In this document: piece after piece, positions 11,768 through 23,402 of the stretch
How positions within the stretch are numbered: position 1 is the first letter of the stretch
How the letters are laid out: each line of letters opens with the position of its first letter
Origin: Flammulina velutipes
Lineage: Eukaryota > Basidiomycota > Agaricomycetes > Agaricales > Physalacriaceae
DNA: 64,000 nucleotides
NCBI GenBank assembly: GCA_011800155.1
Contig: CM022372.1
Location: forward strand, 3,038,001-3,102,000
Direction: 5' to 3'
Translations under genes and position numbers: made by a program
Notes under the pieces: generated by a model
What the model was told of the DNA's origin: nothing
The model's database searches: none
The model's input: only the letters and a program-made list of their open reading frames with translations

Positions 11768-11931
11768 GTCTATTATGCTCCGAGTTAGAGTTGAATGGGA
11801 AACGCATTGTCAAAGGCGCGTACTGTGAGGTACTGTGATGGTGGTTCGTGGAGTCAACGCGGCCCGGTATCCGATCTCCCTTCCAATTTGGTTCGTTACT
11901 CCTGAGCTGCTCTTGTTCTCTAACAGCGACC
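11768..11931. promoter_or_regulatory. Short divergent promoter, F-box copy 2 / acid phosphatase
   Basis: Only 164 bp separate the two divergent ATGs. Both transcripts must start within this segment, so coupled regulation is possible. Confidence 0.4.
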
Positions 11932-14211
11932 ATGGACATCGAGTGCGGCGTCAAGGACGACGTGAGCACCGAGAGACAGGCGCTTTTATCGACAAACACT
12001 TCCGAAGACGAGCTGACATATACCCGCACATCGTCGCCGTCGAAGACCTCGTTCTGCTCAGCACCACAGTTCACCGCGCTCCATCTAACTATCGCGTTCT
12101 TGGCTGGCACACTTGGATGTTTCGTGGCGCAATATGTGATATGCGGAACGACCTGTTTTTCTGACGACTGGTCCGTCAGCACCGGCGACGTCCACGCTCT
12201 AGCACCTCCTTACGTCGGCTCTACAACCAGAGACATCTTCCCACCTCCTTCACCAACCAACGCAGACCCCAAGCTTTTCCCCACGAATGTAGGCTACGGC
12301 GGAGCAACACCCACTGGCGCCGAGCCAGCGCTCATCGCCACCGCCCCCGTCTATCCCATTCACACCGGAGCTGCCGTCCTCGTCCCGGGAACCAAGTTTG
12401 ATATCTTCAAGAAATGGGGAAACCTTTCGCCATGGTACAGCGTCGACAGGAAAGCCTTTGGATTGGATTCCGGACCAGAACCGCCTGAAACGTGTCGGGT
12501 TACGGGCTTGCATCTGTTGCATAGACACGGAGCACGGTATCCGACAGCATGGGGTGAGTCATGAACATAATCGACGCGATCAATGCTAACCTCTTATCAG
12601 CTTCTTATGGGGGTCCTGCCAACTTTTCGACGCGATTAAACAAGGCCGCCAAAGATATTCAGGCATCTGGAGAGCTCGAATTCTTGAACGAATGGTACGA
12701 TGACCCATCCATCACTCATTCAAACATGACTAACGTCTGAACTAGGACGTACAAACTCGGAGAAGAAGGTTAGACTAATCATGTTGCATAATCCAGAATT
12801 TGACTCACCCCAACCCAGTGCTCACTCCGTTTGGCAGGCAGCAGCTATGTGCGTCTTAATCCTTGATTCTTCTACCAAATCTCACGTCTCCTCAGTTGAT
12901 CTTGGGATATCGATGCGCCTCAAGTACGGCTTCCTCTTGAACAACTTTACTGAAACCAAACGGCTGCCTGTTTTTCGCACTGAATCCCAAGACCGCATGC
13001 TCAACTCCGCCATGAACTTCGCCATCGGTTTCTTTGGTTATCCCTTCCAGGATCAATATCAGCAGAGCATCACCATCGAGGAGGATGGGTTCAACAATAC
13101 TCTAGCGCCATACAAGACGTCTGTCCTTGTTTTTCAATCTATCCGGTAACTAACGACGTGAGCAGATGCCCGAACGCGAAGCATGAGCCCGTGAGTGATC
13201 GCGGTAAATGGTATGTTGAACGGTGGGCTGCGGTTTACCTCAAGGGGGCCCTTCAACGCCTCCAGCCACAGCTCAAGGGCTATGACCTAACCATCGAAGA
13301 CGTCTATGTGTTACAGCAACTCTGTGCCTACGAGGTCAGTGTTCCACAACTCCCTGAGTGTTAGACAGCTACCTGATGCTTATCCTTACCAGACTGTTGC
13401 TTTGGGATACTCCAAATTCTGCGGACTGTTTACAAAAGAAGAATGGGACGGGTTCGACTACGCGTATGTGTTGCCGATGTTTGTTCTGTCGATTTATTCT
13501 GATTGTTCGACAGCTTGGACTTGAGCTTCTGGTACAATTCTGCGTTTGGTTCACCGGTAGCCAGGGTGCAGGGCGTCGGGTACGTTCAAGAGTTAGTGGC
13601 GCGCCTAACCCAGGAGCGTATTCCGGAGCACGAACATCGCTTCTCGACGAATTCGACGTTGGATAACGACTCTGGCACGTTCCCCTTTGGAGATAGTCTT
13701 TACGTCGATGCCACTCATGAAGTGGTTGTCCTCAACAGTGAGTGCCGATGTAAGTTCCTTGGACGTAGCTCACTGTCGCCTTTCATAGTAATCACCGCGC
13801 TCAACCTAACGAGTTTCGCGGCCGGAGGACCTCTCCCGTATGACCACATACCAGAGAAGAGGACCTTCAAGGTCTCAGAACTGGCTCCGTTTGCAACGAA
13901 TATCCAGTTCCAATGTATGTTGCCTGATATCTTCCCCCTTTACGCTTACTCACTGGTCGTCCCATCTAGTGCTCGAGTGTACTTCGACCCCGGGACCACA
14001 GATTCGTATCATCATAAACGATGGCGTGGCGCCATTAACCGGCATTCAAGGATGCCCTGAGCAGAGGGATGGGATGTGTCCTGTCGAGACGTTCGTTGCT
14101 GCTCAGAAAGCTTTGATTGAAGAGGTCGATTGGACGTATGATTGTCATTCTGACTTTGACATCCCTCCTGGTCCTGCCTGGGAGACGGTAACTGGGGACT
14201 CCCCCAAGTAG
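11932..14211 (+). CDS. Membrane-anchored histidine acid phosphatase (phytase/MINPP-like)
   Basis: Ten exons (11932-12553, 12601-12694, 12746-12768, 12819-12848, 12896-13118, 13166-13334, 13393-13463, 13514-13737, 13789-13914, 13970-14211) sum to 607 aa in frame; two exons are only 23 and 30 nt. The catalytic R-H-G-A-R-Y-P motif is at residues 198-204, with H199 as the phosphate-accepting histidine. Further family motifs are L-T-P-F-G-R-Q-Q-L-F-D-L-G, the C-G-L-F-T-x-E-E-W block and G-S-P-V-A-R-V-Q-G-V-G-Y. The second catalytic motif reads A-T-H-E-V rather than the usual H-D. There is no cleavable signal. A ~40-residue polar N-terminus precedes one hydrophobic helix (about 47-71), so it is a predicted type II membrane protein with a lumenal or extracellular catalytic domain. 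The role is release of phosphate from organic phosphates. Confidence 0.93.
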
Positions 14212-15076
14212 AAGGTTGTTCTTATGAGCAGAAAGGAAATTTTCCGGCTAGCTAATCCATATATTGTGCTTGTTGATCATGATACGGAACGAAGTGTGAT
14301 ATGCTTGATCTTGATGACGGGTTGTTGGCATGTTCAGTCTTCGAGGTCGTTGTATCTCAACGAAGGGACCTGGCCTGGGCGCGTAACGTGAAATACTCTC
14401 GTTAAAATACGTGCCTTTCATATGTTGATTGTCCTGTCCCGATGTCATCTTCTCCGGAAAGCATTTTGAGTGGCTCATGTGGCGCAATGTTGTGTTCTTT
14501 TACCCTACCCGTGGGTATTCGGTTAGGTGTTGCTATTATCGTTCGGAATAGAAGATGATACTACGCCAATCCTCTGTTGTAAAGATGAGCGGATAACCAT
14601 GACCAAATATAGCAAAGATTGTACCTTTTACTGTGGCGCAGAATGATACCACAATTTCTGCAGACGTTTGAGGGTGTACATGGTTAGTGTTAGTGCTAGC
14701 TCTTTATTTAATGATTTGGAAAGCCATATCTGCCATGAGATCTGAATACCACTCACGTTCTGGAATATCTCTCTGGTAAGTTGTGATGCATTATGGTATC
14801 TCTTGTAACGCGGGAAGTGCTTCTCGTGAGAAGATGATTCGCGACATAGACAGAGAGCTAAATTATGATAAGCTTAGGCCGCCACTATCAGAATGGAGCC
14901 CAAACTATCGTTATTTATATCCTCTTGCCAAGGTGTATACAGTGTGGGCCGAGGTGTATGGGGAGGACGCTGTCTCATCGGGAATCAATCGGTTTGCATA
15001 GTTTCCCTTCTCGTGTGAATATGAAGATATGTATAAATAACAAGAGATCCCGCAGTGAAGAATATCCAACCGCATA
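14212..15076. other. Intergenic stretch with one short open frame
   Basis: A 70-codon plus-strand frame (about 14786-15001, ending G-I-N-R-F-A) looks protein-like (M-I-R-D-I-D-R-E-L-N-Y-D, W-S-P-N-Y-R-Y-L-Y-P) but has no recognisable family and no splice partners that I can support. It could be a gene fragment. Confidence 0.3.
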
Positions 15077-15612
15077 ATGCCATCTCCCTCAGCCGCTCAG
15101 CTTACGCTCGCCGCTGAGAAGCTGCTGTTTGACATTTCGACGAACGCGCCGGCATCTCGCCTGTTGAATCACTTCTCGACGACACATAACGTCGTTCTGC
15201 AGCATTCGTTCTCCACGTGCGCGACGCCGCAGGCCTATCGATTTACGGGGCTGACAGCTGTGCGGTCGTACTTTGACCTATTGGCGACCCATTATGAGCG
15301 GGCGTGTGTCGGGCAGCAGATCGCGTTGGTTTCAGAGGCGGGGGGAAGAGTAATCGTCGATGGGAGTACAAAGTGGACATGGAAGAGAAGCCGCCGGGAA
15401 TGGCAGGAAGATTATAGAGTGTACGTTGATTTTGATGCGGCGTTGAAGGTGGTGTCGTACGTGGTTGTAACCACTTCTCCGGAGGGAACATGCGTCATGA
15501 GGGCGGTGGATCCTGGGGAAGTGAACAAGAAGAAGTTGTTTGATGTGCTAGGTGAGTTCAGAGTACTACTGGTGGCGCTGTCATTGACTGATCGTGATGG
15601 GTAGATCGATAG
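15077..15612 (+). CDS. Small NTF2-like (SnoaL-type) fold protein
   Basis: Exon 1 (15077-15551) and an 8-nt terminal exon (15605-15612), joined across a 53-nt GT-AG intron, give 160 aa ending L-F-D-V-L-D-R. Without splicing the frame would run on into intron sequence. An N-terminal helix ending in A-S-R-L-L-N-H-F, a central R-S-Y-F-D-L-L helix and alternating beta strands (Q-I-A-L-V, R-V-I-V-D-G-S-T-K-W-T-W, Y-R-V-Y-V-D-F-D, V-V-S-Y-V-V-V-T-T) match the cone-shaped NTF2-like fold. No catalytic residues can be assigned. Function unknown. Confidence 0.65.
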
Positions 15613-16592
15613 AGTATCAGGCCTCAGGCCCAGGTCTGAAATCAGAGTCAAGGTTCCTTGGTCCAAAATTAATTTTGGACTCACAAGTGTCGACAGTCAC
15701 TCGCAATCACGGAGATGGCATGCACCCGATGTCGAAGGAGGGTAGATCAGCGGTGGTAGAGCAACAGCCAGCATCGGACTTTATTTCCCAGCCCGGACTT
15801 TTTTGTCACCTTGTAGACATGCGCACAAAACAGTGCCCGAGACAAGCATTGAACTCGGAATTGATTTCTGATGACTACGTAGTGCCGGCGGTACGCGTTG
15901 ATCAAGGTTGGCGATGATGCATGCGTCATAATCGTAAGTCGTGTGCTAATCGGCGCATTCAATTTTGGCGCTTGAGCGTTGCTTGCCGAGTTTATATATC
16001 CTCTTCTAGGACTCTCTTTCAGTACTAGAAGTGGCGTAGGGAATCAGAGATGTCACCGGAACACAGCCGATGTTCAATAAAGGCCGCCGGCTAATGTCAC
16101 TGTACTCTGAATCTATTTGAGTAAACCCTGGTCACTGCATACTTCGACCAGAAGGAGCCAGAAAGTAAGGGATAGAACTAAGAAGCTCTTTGCTTTTGAT
16201 TAAAAATGCCTGCCACGGGAAGCGACAAGGAAGCGAAGGGTTTGTCGGGAATCCTGGGCGGCTCGCCGAAATTACAACTCCACATGCTAAAGCATTGTAT
16301 ACGTAGGAAAGTTTGATTGAATGCAGCGGTTATCATCCGATTGAATGAATACTATGTAAATAGCTCCTTCAAATTACTACAAGTGGAGAAGTGGAGAGAT
16401 CCCATGAACTGCGTACGCCACACTCTGATGTTAAACATAACCAAACATGATGATGCCCTGCGACAAATAATTTTTTTTCTCTTTTGCCGATACGCGTGCT
16501 TTGCGCCACCATGATCCATTAATGACATACTCACCCTCATCGTTCTCTCTTCCTATTTATGCTGCTCCTTCTGCTCGCCGTGGAATCGTATC
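15613..16592. other. Intergenic stretch, no gene seen
   Basis: About 1 kb with no supported coding region, RNA or repeat; the distal part is presumably the promoter of the YTH gene. Confidence 0.5.
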
Positions 16593-17624
16593 ATGGCCAA
16601 CAGACTCGAATTTGCATCGACGTCGACGTCGACTGGATCTTGGAACCCAGACGCGTCCAACGCTCATCCCGCGTCGTATCACGGCTCCCCGTACCCAGAA
16701 TACCGCCAGCCTACGACTTACACGCATGGGACGTGGTGGTACCTCCCTGCGTACGCGACACAGCTCGTAGGCCCTTACGCGGAGACCACACAGCAAGTAC
16801 ATTCTGCTCAAGTCGCTTCCTCGAAACGCGAAGATCCAATATCGCTATGGACCAAGCAGGTGTCGTCGGCCGCGAGTGAGCCCGAGTCGTACTCATCCAC
16901 AACGTCGAGCTTGCTGGCAGCCCATTTTCCCAAAAGGTATTTTATCCTCAAGTCTCTGACCCAAGTACGTTTCTATAGTCTTTTTCTACCAGCCTCTGTT
17001 CATTTGACTTAGCAAGACTTGGATCGCAGTGTCGAAACCGGCCTATGGACAACACAGCGGCACAACGAGGGCATCCTCGACAGAGCCTTCCGAACGAGCA
17101 AGGAAGTCTATCTGGTGTTTAGTGTCAACAAAAGTGGCGAGTTCTATGGGTACGCAAAGTGAGCCTTTACTTTAGACGCGTTCGCCTTGCCTGACTCAAT
17201 TTTTAGGATGGCCAGTGCCATTTTCCCTCCTTCATCTGCACTCCCGTCGACCGTACCACCTCCCGATGAACTCAAACTATCTCATTCGCCCGACCGCCTT
17301 CCTCCCCGCGTTCCCGAAGTTATCGCATCTGGCCAAGCGCCAACTCTCCAGGCAGACTTTCCCATATCACTCCCTACGCCTCCAGAGGACGGCCCCCCAA
17401 AACCCTTCCACGTCTCTTGGATTTGCACGGATCGTCTGCCGTTCCATCTGACGAAAGACCTACGGAATCCGTGGAACATGGGAAGAGAGGTCAAAATCTC
17501 GAGGGACGGCATTGAGCTTGAGCCTGGAGTAGGCGAGAGCTTGGTTGGACGATGGCTTCAAGTTGGAGGCGCGGAGAAGCGCAAGGGGAAGGGGAAGGAG
17601 AAGTTACAGAGGAAGGGACGATGA
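16593..17624 (+). CDS. YTH-domain RNA-binding protein (YTHDC1 class)
   Basis: Three exons (16593-16964, 17013-17158, 17207-17624) give 311 aa in frame. Residues 1-110 are a low-complexity Ser/Thr/Tyr-rich tail. The YTH domain starts at K-R-Y-F-I-L-K-S. It continues through G-L-W-T-T (W136, matching the first aromatic-cage Trp), L-D-R-A-F-R-T, V-Y-L-V-F-S-V-N-K-S-G-E-F-Y-G-Y-A-K and the C-terminal F-H-V-S-W-I-C, L-P-F, N-P-W-N and V-K-I-S-R-D-G-I-E-L. That last block is diagnostic of the YTHDC1 rather than the YTHDF branch. YTH domains read N6-methyladenosine in RNA. Between the halves lies a ~65-residue Pro-rich insertion with no Trp, where the second cage Trp is expected. The tail ends in a Lys-rich segment. 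Confidence 0.88.
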
Positions 17625-17748
17625 TGAAGAGGTTCTTTTTTCTTTTTGGTTCACAGGATACACGCCAGTCTTTTTTGCTTTCGATCTTTTTTCTGCTTTG
17701 ACGCTATCAGTTCATCATTATCCCCGCACTGTATCGTTAGTTCATACA

Positions 17749-17855
17749 AACACACACACGTACATACATACACGGACTTGGACCTCATCTCATCTACACG
17801 TACATATATACACGGACTTAGACATCATCTCATCTACACGTACATATATATACAC
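17749..17855. repeat. Tandem 40-bp minisatellite, two units plus partial
   Basis: A 40-bp unit beginning CACGGACTTRGACMTCATCT and ending in ACGTACATATATA occurs at 17771-17810 and 17811-17850. It is preceded by CA/TACA simple repeats from 17749. It lies in the 3' flank of the YTH gene. Confidence 0.8.
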
Positions 17856-17999
17856 GCATCTGTTTTCAGCCTGCATCTTTGACTTTTTTGTCGATGATGG
17901 CTCTTCCGAGACCACTTGGATTGCGATCTCTTCCTTTCGGAGGCTACAAAGAGAGCAATCAACAACAACGACGACGACAAGCAACGACGAGCTTACCAT

Positions 18000-18740
18000 G
18001 AATTGTGATGGCAAGAGCAGATGCTGACTCAGCTGCTCAATGTCACTCCTTCCCCTCAGAGCAGCGAGCTCGTCGTGTCGCTCGACGTTGCCGGATGCCA
18101 ATCTATTTCGTCAAAGATCGTTCTCGTTGCATCGAAAATACTTGCGTCAAGTGAACCGTCTACCTTCGGCACGCAACGACAACGGCTCTCGGAATAATGC
18201 TCACCGCAGTTGCGCACGTACCTATACTGTCACAGAACGGAGGGCGCTACCAGGTCTCCATCTCCAACGTCGCAATTACGAAACACGACTCCTCTGGGAA
18301 CCGTCTTCCAGAGATAGACAAGGTCTCTGAAGCATGGGTTACGCACAAAAACTCATCGCGTCCTCCTCGTTGATATTCCTAGCGACCTGCCCCACCAACA
18401 CGACTTATTATTTACTATCCACCGTGCGCCATGAATCATATTCGTCCCTTTCCTTTCGCGACGTTGTTCGGAGCCGTGAAACATCCGTTTCTGCCATCCA
18501 AAGCACTGCGCTTTGGGATCACTGTGCTTAGAGACGTAACATAATGCGCAGTTCTTTACGCACTTGGATGCCTATAATACTCGCACCGAATCCTCCGGCT
18601 CGCTCCTTTAGACTGCGATGATCGATCTGCAACGAGAAGTCTCCAGGATGAACGTTCACAGTGCGGGAGCATTTTCGAGAGCGAGCTCAGAGCGAGGTTC
18701 GATTCCATAGAAGAAGCAGTGAGTGAAGCCTTTCGAAGCA
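18000..18740 (+). other. Coding-like but unresolved segment
   Basis: Three separate plus-strand stretches read like protein in different frames: L-T-Q-L-L-N-V-T-P-S-P-Q-S-S-E-L-V-V-S-L (about 18020-18150), R-Y-Q-V-S-I-S-N-V-A-I-T-K-H-D-S-S-G-N-R (about 18245-18320), and F-E-S-E-L-R-A-R-F-D-S-I-E-E-A-V-S-E-A-F (about 18670-18735). I could not join them with consistent splice sites and a start. It may be an uncharacterised gene with introns or a decayed one. Confidence 0.3.
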
Positions 18741-18795
18741 TCACCCATTCTTTCCTTCTTCATCTTTCTCTTATTTCTATTGTCTTTTCTCAATC

Positions 18796-20441
18796 ATGCA
18801 CTATCAGGGACACGTTCTCTCACTTGCGTTGACGATCGCCACCGCCAATGCGTTTACCTTCGAAGCACCTGCTCCATCATGCCAAACATTGCAGGAAAGT
18901 TGGACAAACAACACCTATTTTCCCGATGATACTCTCTACACGGAGCTGAACACTGGTCAGTTGTTATTTTTCTTTAACCCGAGCTTTCTGCGATCTAACT
19001 TGCTCGATTTCAAGATTTCTTCACTGCGAAATCATGGCTGGGACCCGCCTGCATATTCGCGCCGACCAGCGCTGAAGAGATGTCCGCCGCAATCAAGCTC
19101 TTCAAGCAGAACTCTACGCCGTTCGCGATTCGTGGCGGGGGCCACATGCCTATAGGAGATAGCAACAACATCGACGCCTCCGGCATCCTGTTGGCTGGCT
19201 CTGGTCTCAACCAGCTCGTGCTCTCAGAAGACGGGCTGACATTGGAGGTGGGACCGGGAAACAAATGGGCCGATGTATATGAGTATCTGGCGCCTCACAA
19301 ACTTGTGGTGGTCGGTGGACGAATGGGCGTTGTCGGTGTTCCGGGCTTCCTTCTCGGAGGCGGTATTTCTTTCTTCGGGAACGAACACGGATGGGCCTCT
19401 GCCAATGTGATTCAATATGATGTGAGTGATCTTGAGCACTTCTAGCTTATTGCCATGCTAACGAAAATGATATAGTGCGTACTGGCGAATGGAGACATTG
19501 TTTCTGCTACCGCGGACAACGACTATGCTGACCTCTTTTGGGCCCTGCGTGGTGGAGGAAACTCTTTCGCTATCGTCACCAGCTTCCACCTCAAGACCAT
19601 CCCGCTCCCTTCTCTCGCTGCTGGAGAATCAGCGTATGGCGCGGGCGTTGGCACGGAGTTCCTTGATTATGTTCATGACTTTGCCTTTAACGGCGCGAAC
19701 GACCCCAAAGCGGCTATCGTCCCCATCGTCCGCTGGGGCTCGGGTGAAGCTGAGCCGACGTACCATTCGATGCTTTTCCACAACGGCAACACCACCGCCG
19801 TCCCCGCTCTCTCCAATTTCACAGAAGCGCTCACACCCAACGCGACGACCTTCCGGGTGCGCGAGTCGATGTTCAACTGGACTGCAGAGGCCGACGCGCC
19901 GTTCTCGGGGATCGCAGGGATGAACAACCGATTCTGGATCACGTCGATCCGGGCTGATAGGGAGGCGATGCAGATCATCCATGATGTGTTCTTCGACGCG
20001 GCGATGGCGCAGCTGAACGAGGTGGAGAACTTTTACGGCGGGGTGGCGTTCATGCCCCTTGCGGAGAGGTTCTTTAGTGCGTCGGTGGTGAATGGCGGGG
20101 ACCCGATGGGGGTGGACCCGACTAAGGCGCCGTATATCTGGGTGGAGCAGAGTTTGATGTGGTCGAGTTCGGAGGACGACGAGACGATTGGGGCGTTCTT
20201 GTCTGGTGTTAATGCGGATATTGCGGAGAGGCTTGGGGCGCTGGAGAGGGATGTGTCTGCTCCGTTCATGTATCTCAATGATGCGGATGCGAAGCAGAGG
20301 GTGTTTGAGGGATACCCCAAGGGGAGCGTTATGCTGCTCAATTTGGTCCGGGATAAGTACGATCCTGAGAGGGTGTTCACTGAGCTGATGCCTGGTGGAT
20401 GGAAGGTGACAAAGGCCTATAGTGGAGAGGATGAGGCATGA
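18796..20441 (+). CDS. Secreted FAD-linked oxidase (VAO/PCMH, BBE-like family)
   Basis: Three exons (18796-18955, 19015-19421, 19476-20441) give 510 aa in frame. A signal peptide is visible (L-S-L-A-L-T-I-A-T-A-N-A). The FAD-binding PCMH domain contains the I-R-G-G-G-H motif, with H97 as the expected covalent FAD attachment site. It also has L-E-V-G-P-G-N-K-W, G-V-V-G-V-P-G-F-L-L-G-G-G and W-A-L-R-G-G-G-N-S-F-A-I-V. The second flavin-linking residue of bicovalent enzymes is normally Cys; the aligned position is Val, so attachment is probably single. The C-terminus ends in N-L-V-R-D-K-Y-D-P-E-R-V-F. Such secreted enzymes oxidise sugars, alcohols or secondary metabolites; the substrate cannot be read from sequence. 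Confidence 0.92.
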
Positions 20442-20651
20442 TTCTACTAACCTGACTTTTGGACTTTTGATATTCAATTTATCCTACTACTTTCAATAAT
20501 TTCATTACAGTGCTCAAATATCATTCTTTCTGGCATGTCAAGGCGTGGTCGAAAGATGGGCAGATTGACGTATCACAGCCAAGTGTTGGGGTAACACTTG
20601 TTCAACAAGTAAAAGATCACGACTAAAACGGGCTGTTGGAGGGTATCAATA

Positions 20652-21276
20652 GGGTTGTTCAAAGTTGACTTATTTTGCTACTTAATGGACCATTAATTGC
20701 TTCCTGAATTCGACGTTTTGGCCCTATGATCGTTCAACCCCAGCCAAATTTTGAAGAATAAGTGGACAATTAATGGTACCTTTCAGGCTACTATGAACAC
20801 CCCATCTCGGAAAACGTGAATAAGTAGACTTTAATGGTCGTTTTAATGGCTTCCAGAGATGTCAATGCCGCGTCGGCAACGTGCACTGCCACTGGCGGGA
20901 ACCAATATACAAGTCCCGCTGCCATAATGCCGTAGCGCCACACTTCCCTAATGTCCTCTGTCTTGAGCGGTTCACGCTGTCAGAGGCAATTTATAGCGTA
21001 ATTTATATCTGTTCCAAGTACACGAATGACAGAGAGTACGTGTGGTGGTAGTTTGGAGGCCAGTGAAGATTGTGGCACCCGGAGCACTGGTGCCGGACTT
21101 TTGAATGTCGGCATGAGCTATTAGCGCTCGAGCTATTAGATGGGCCTTTAACAGCTTTCAGGAAGGTCGGACCCTCCTGAATGCTGTTAAATCTCCTTAA
21201 AGCCATTAGATGACGGTAAATAAGGAGGGGATTAATGGTCCAATAAGTAGCAAAATAAGTGAACCTTGAACAACCC
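20652..21276. mobile_element. MITE, about 625 bp, long terminal inverted repeats, TA target duplication
   Basis: The left end starts GGGTTGTTCAAAGTTGACTT and the right end is its inverted match (reverse complement GGGTTGTTCAAGGTTCACTT). The inverted similarity extends about 45 bp to ...GGACCATTAAT. TA flanks both ends (20650-20651 and 21277-21278), fitting a Tc1/mariner-like target duplication; an AAT reading shifted by one base is also possible. There is no transposase frame inside, so it is non-autonomous. Confidence 0.85.
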
Positions 21277-21505
21277 TAATATCGGTGAATTCCGTTGAAC
21301 TTTGTACTCGAACGTACCCCGATTAAGAAGAACCACATAATCTGCCACCTTCACGGACGTTGACTATCGGGCAGAGAAAATTGACGAGGACAGGTAGATA
21401 CATGGAACGCAGTACATTACAATTCCCTATGTAACTGTCCATGAGATGACTTCATACATACATACTCTAGAAAATCGGTACTCGCAAAGCACCCCACACT
21501 AGCTA

Positions 21506-22745
21506 CTAAGTGCTCTTCAAATCACCCAGAAAATCATCAATCGCAGGAAAATAACCCGCTCGCATCCAAGTATCCGCTAATCAACTGTCAGCGTACCAAG
21601 ATTTTACAGGAGACAAATGCACACACAATGGGATCCTCCAGGGAATGTCTTGAAGACATCTCGCACCTCAACCTTCGATTCCGCCTCCCTATTGAACGCC
21701 TTGTCCCGCAGACTCGACATATGCGACGGAGGGACAACAGTGTCCCGCTCTCCACTCAAGAACAAAATCGGCGTCGCACGACGAATCTTGTGTATCTTCG
21801 CAGCCGAATTCCACCGTTGGTGGATCAAGAATGTGAAATACCTGATAATGGGGATCTCCCTGACGACAGCTGGTATTGAGAGGAACGTGTTCTCCAGGAT
21901 CACTGCGTCAATCTTAAATAATTCAGTCAATCATGGGCCGAGGCATAGAGTTCATTGTTGTACGTGCCTTTGTAGGATTCAGACTGGCAAGGTCGATTGC
22001 CACAGCACCGCCCATCGATTGCCCATGTAATATCTATGCAGTTGAGAGACGTAACGAAGAAACGTTTGGTGATACGTACAACTGGTAGATTCTGGAAGTC
22101 GTCGCGAGCGAGAACAAAGTCAAGCGCAGCCTGGGCATCAAGTCTTATCCCGCTCTCAGAAGGTTTGCCCTCGGAAGCGCCGTAGCTGTTAACAGTATTA
22201 GACACCTCCACAGGTGAACTGTGTACGTACCCCCTGTATTCGACCATAAATCCCAGGCCAGAAAGTTGCTTTCCGCAAAACAGGTAACACCAGGTGTGAT
22301 AGCCATTCCCGTGGAACATGATGACTGTCCCTCGCGACGTAGGGAGCTGTGACTTCATGATCGTGTTGAGCGGACTCGTCGGAAGAGCTCGAGAAAATGT
22401 TCACCTGCTTTATGAGGTAACATTTGAGAACGACACCGTCTGAAGTTCGAATGTCCGTCTCAGTGAAGTCCCGTAGGGAAGCATAGTCAACATCTGGAGT
22501 TAAGTAAGTCGAAAAAGAAGAGTGAAGAAGCAGATTCCATACTATCACGTCGTTCATATCTAGAGTCGTAAGCTGAGGGGTAAACGCAGAAATATTGCCC
22601 GTAGCATATGATCTGCATGTTGCTGTTCAGAAATGGTTGAATGAGATAAAGGAGAGACACTGCAGACCTTTCCAAGGAGACTGGAAGGCATGAATAATTT
22701 GGCGCGTAGATTCCTGAGAAAGTTCGTGGTAAGAGACAAGAGCAT
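21506..22745 (-). CDS. BEM46-like alpha/beta hydrolase
   Basis: Eight minus-strand exons (22745-22668, 22612-22549, 22493-22405, 22346-22231, 22185-22080, 22033-21964, 21902-21627, 21576-21506), all with GT-AG introns of 45-61 nt, sum exactly to 289 aa. The order matches the BEM46/ABHD13 family: Y-G-Q-x-x-x-V-Y-P-S-A, T-S-D-G-V-V-L-K-C-Y-L, T-V-I-M-F-H-G-N-G (oxyanion region), V-E-Y-R-G-Y-G-A-S-E-G-K-P-S-E-S-G, G-Q-S-M-G-G (nucleophile Ser), L-I-L-E-N-T-F, L-S-G-E-R-D-T-V-V-P-P (catalytic Asp) and G-G-S-H-S-D-T-W (catalytic His). All triad residues are present. The family is membrane-associated through a hydrophobic N-terminus; here the first exon is short and its splice to exon 2 is the least certain part. 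Substrate unknown. Confidence 0.9.
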
Positions 22746-23402
22746 GGTTTCTAGCAGCGAAGGTAGCCAATCTATACTATGAGTAAATTGGTTCGGCGCC
22801 TATCAGCAAGCTTCCACTTCCAAGTACACTGGGAGTTCTTTCTATCCGATTTAACGTCCACTGGTCCTCCTTTTAGGCCAGCCGAGAGGTGAAACTTGAA
22901 GTATGACTCAGGATCAGCTTGTAACGCGATACATGCATGCTGCTAAACGCTAGGGTGACCTTCTCGTTGCCAATTTCCGTTTCACTGGAAAACGACGTCG
23001 CGAACGCAGGGGTATATCTTCCCTCATCTTTCAACAAGCTCTGACGAGCAAGGAGAAGGAGACGGAGGGTGAGCTCTTTGATTCAAGCGTAGTTTCATCC
23101 CGCAATGCCATGAGGCAGTAGATCCAGAGGAGGCGCCGGAGACGATGCATTCATTGCACAGAGTCAAAGATGTAAATCGCGCATGCTTCTATTAAATCGT
23201 GGTCATGGTGCTGAATCAATGCGCAGAGCCGCCATGCGTTCTATATGCGAAGTTCATTGGAACCAATATGCAATTTGAGATGATATCGTTACCGCCACCG
23301 GCCTCCACTGCATTGATGACGAGGATGTCAAGTAATCTAAGCGCTGATTCCGCAGTAGCGGTACCGAAGAGAGAGAGTTGATTTACTGCGTAGGGTTTTC
23401 AT
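22746..23402. other. Intergenic stretch, promoter side of the BEM46-like gene
   Basis: No gene or repeat recognised. Confidence 0.45.

Noticed and set aside
11190..12182. 330-codon minus-strand frame spanning the F-box/phosphatase promoter
   Set aside because: It is out of frame with the F-box protein, overlaps a divergent coding exon and has no domain content.
19629..20477. 282-codon minus-strand frame opposite the FAD oxidase
   Set aside because: His/Arg/Leu-rich composition typical of an antisense shadow; the sense strand carries a recognised enzyme domain.
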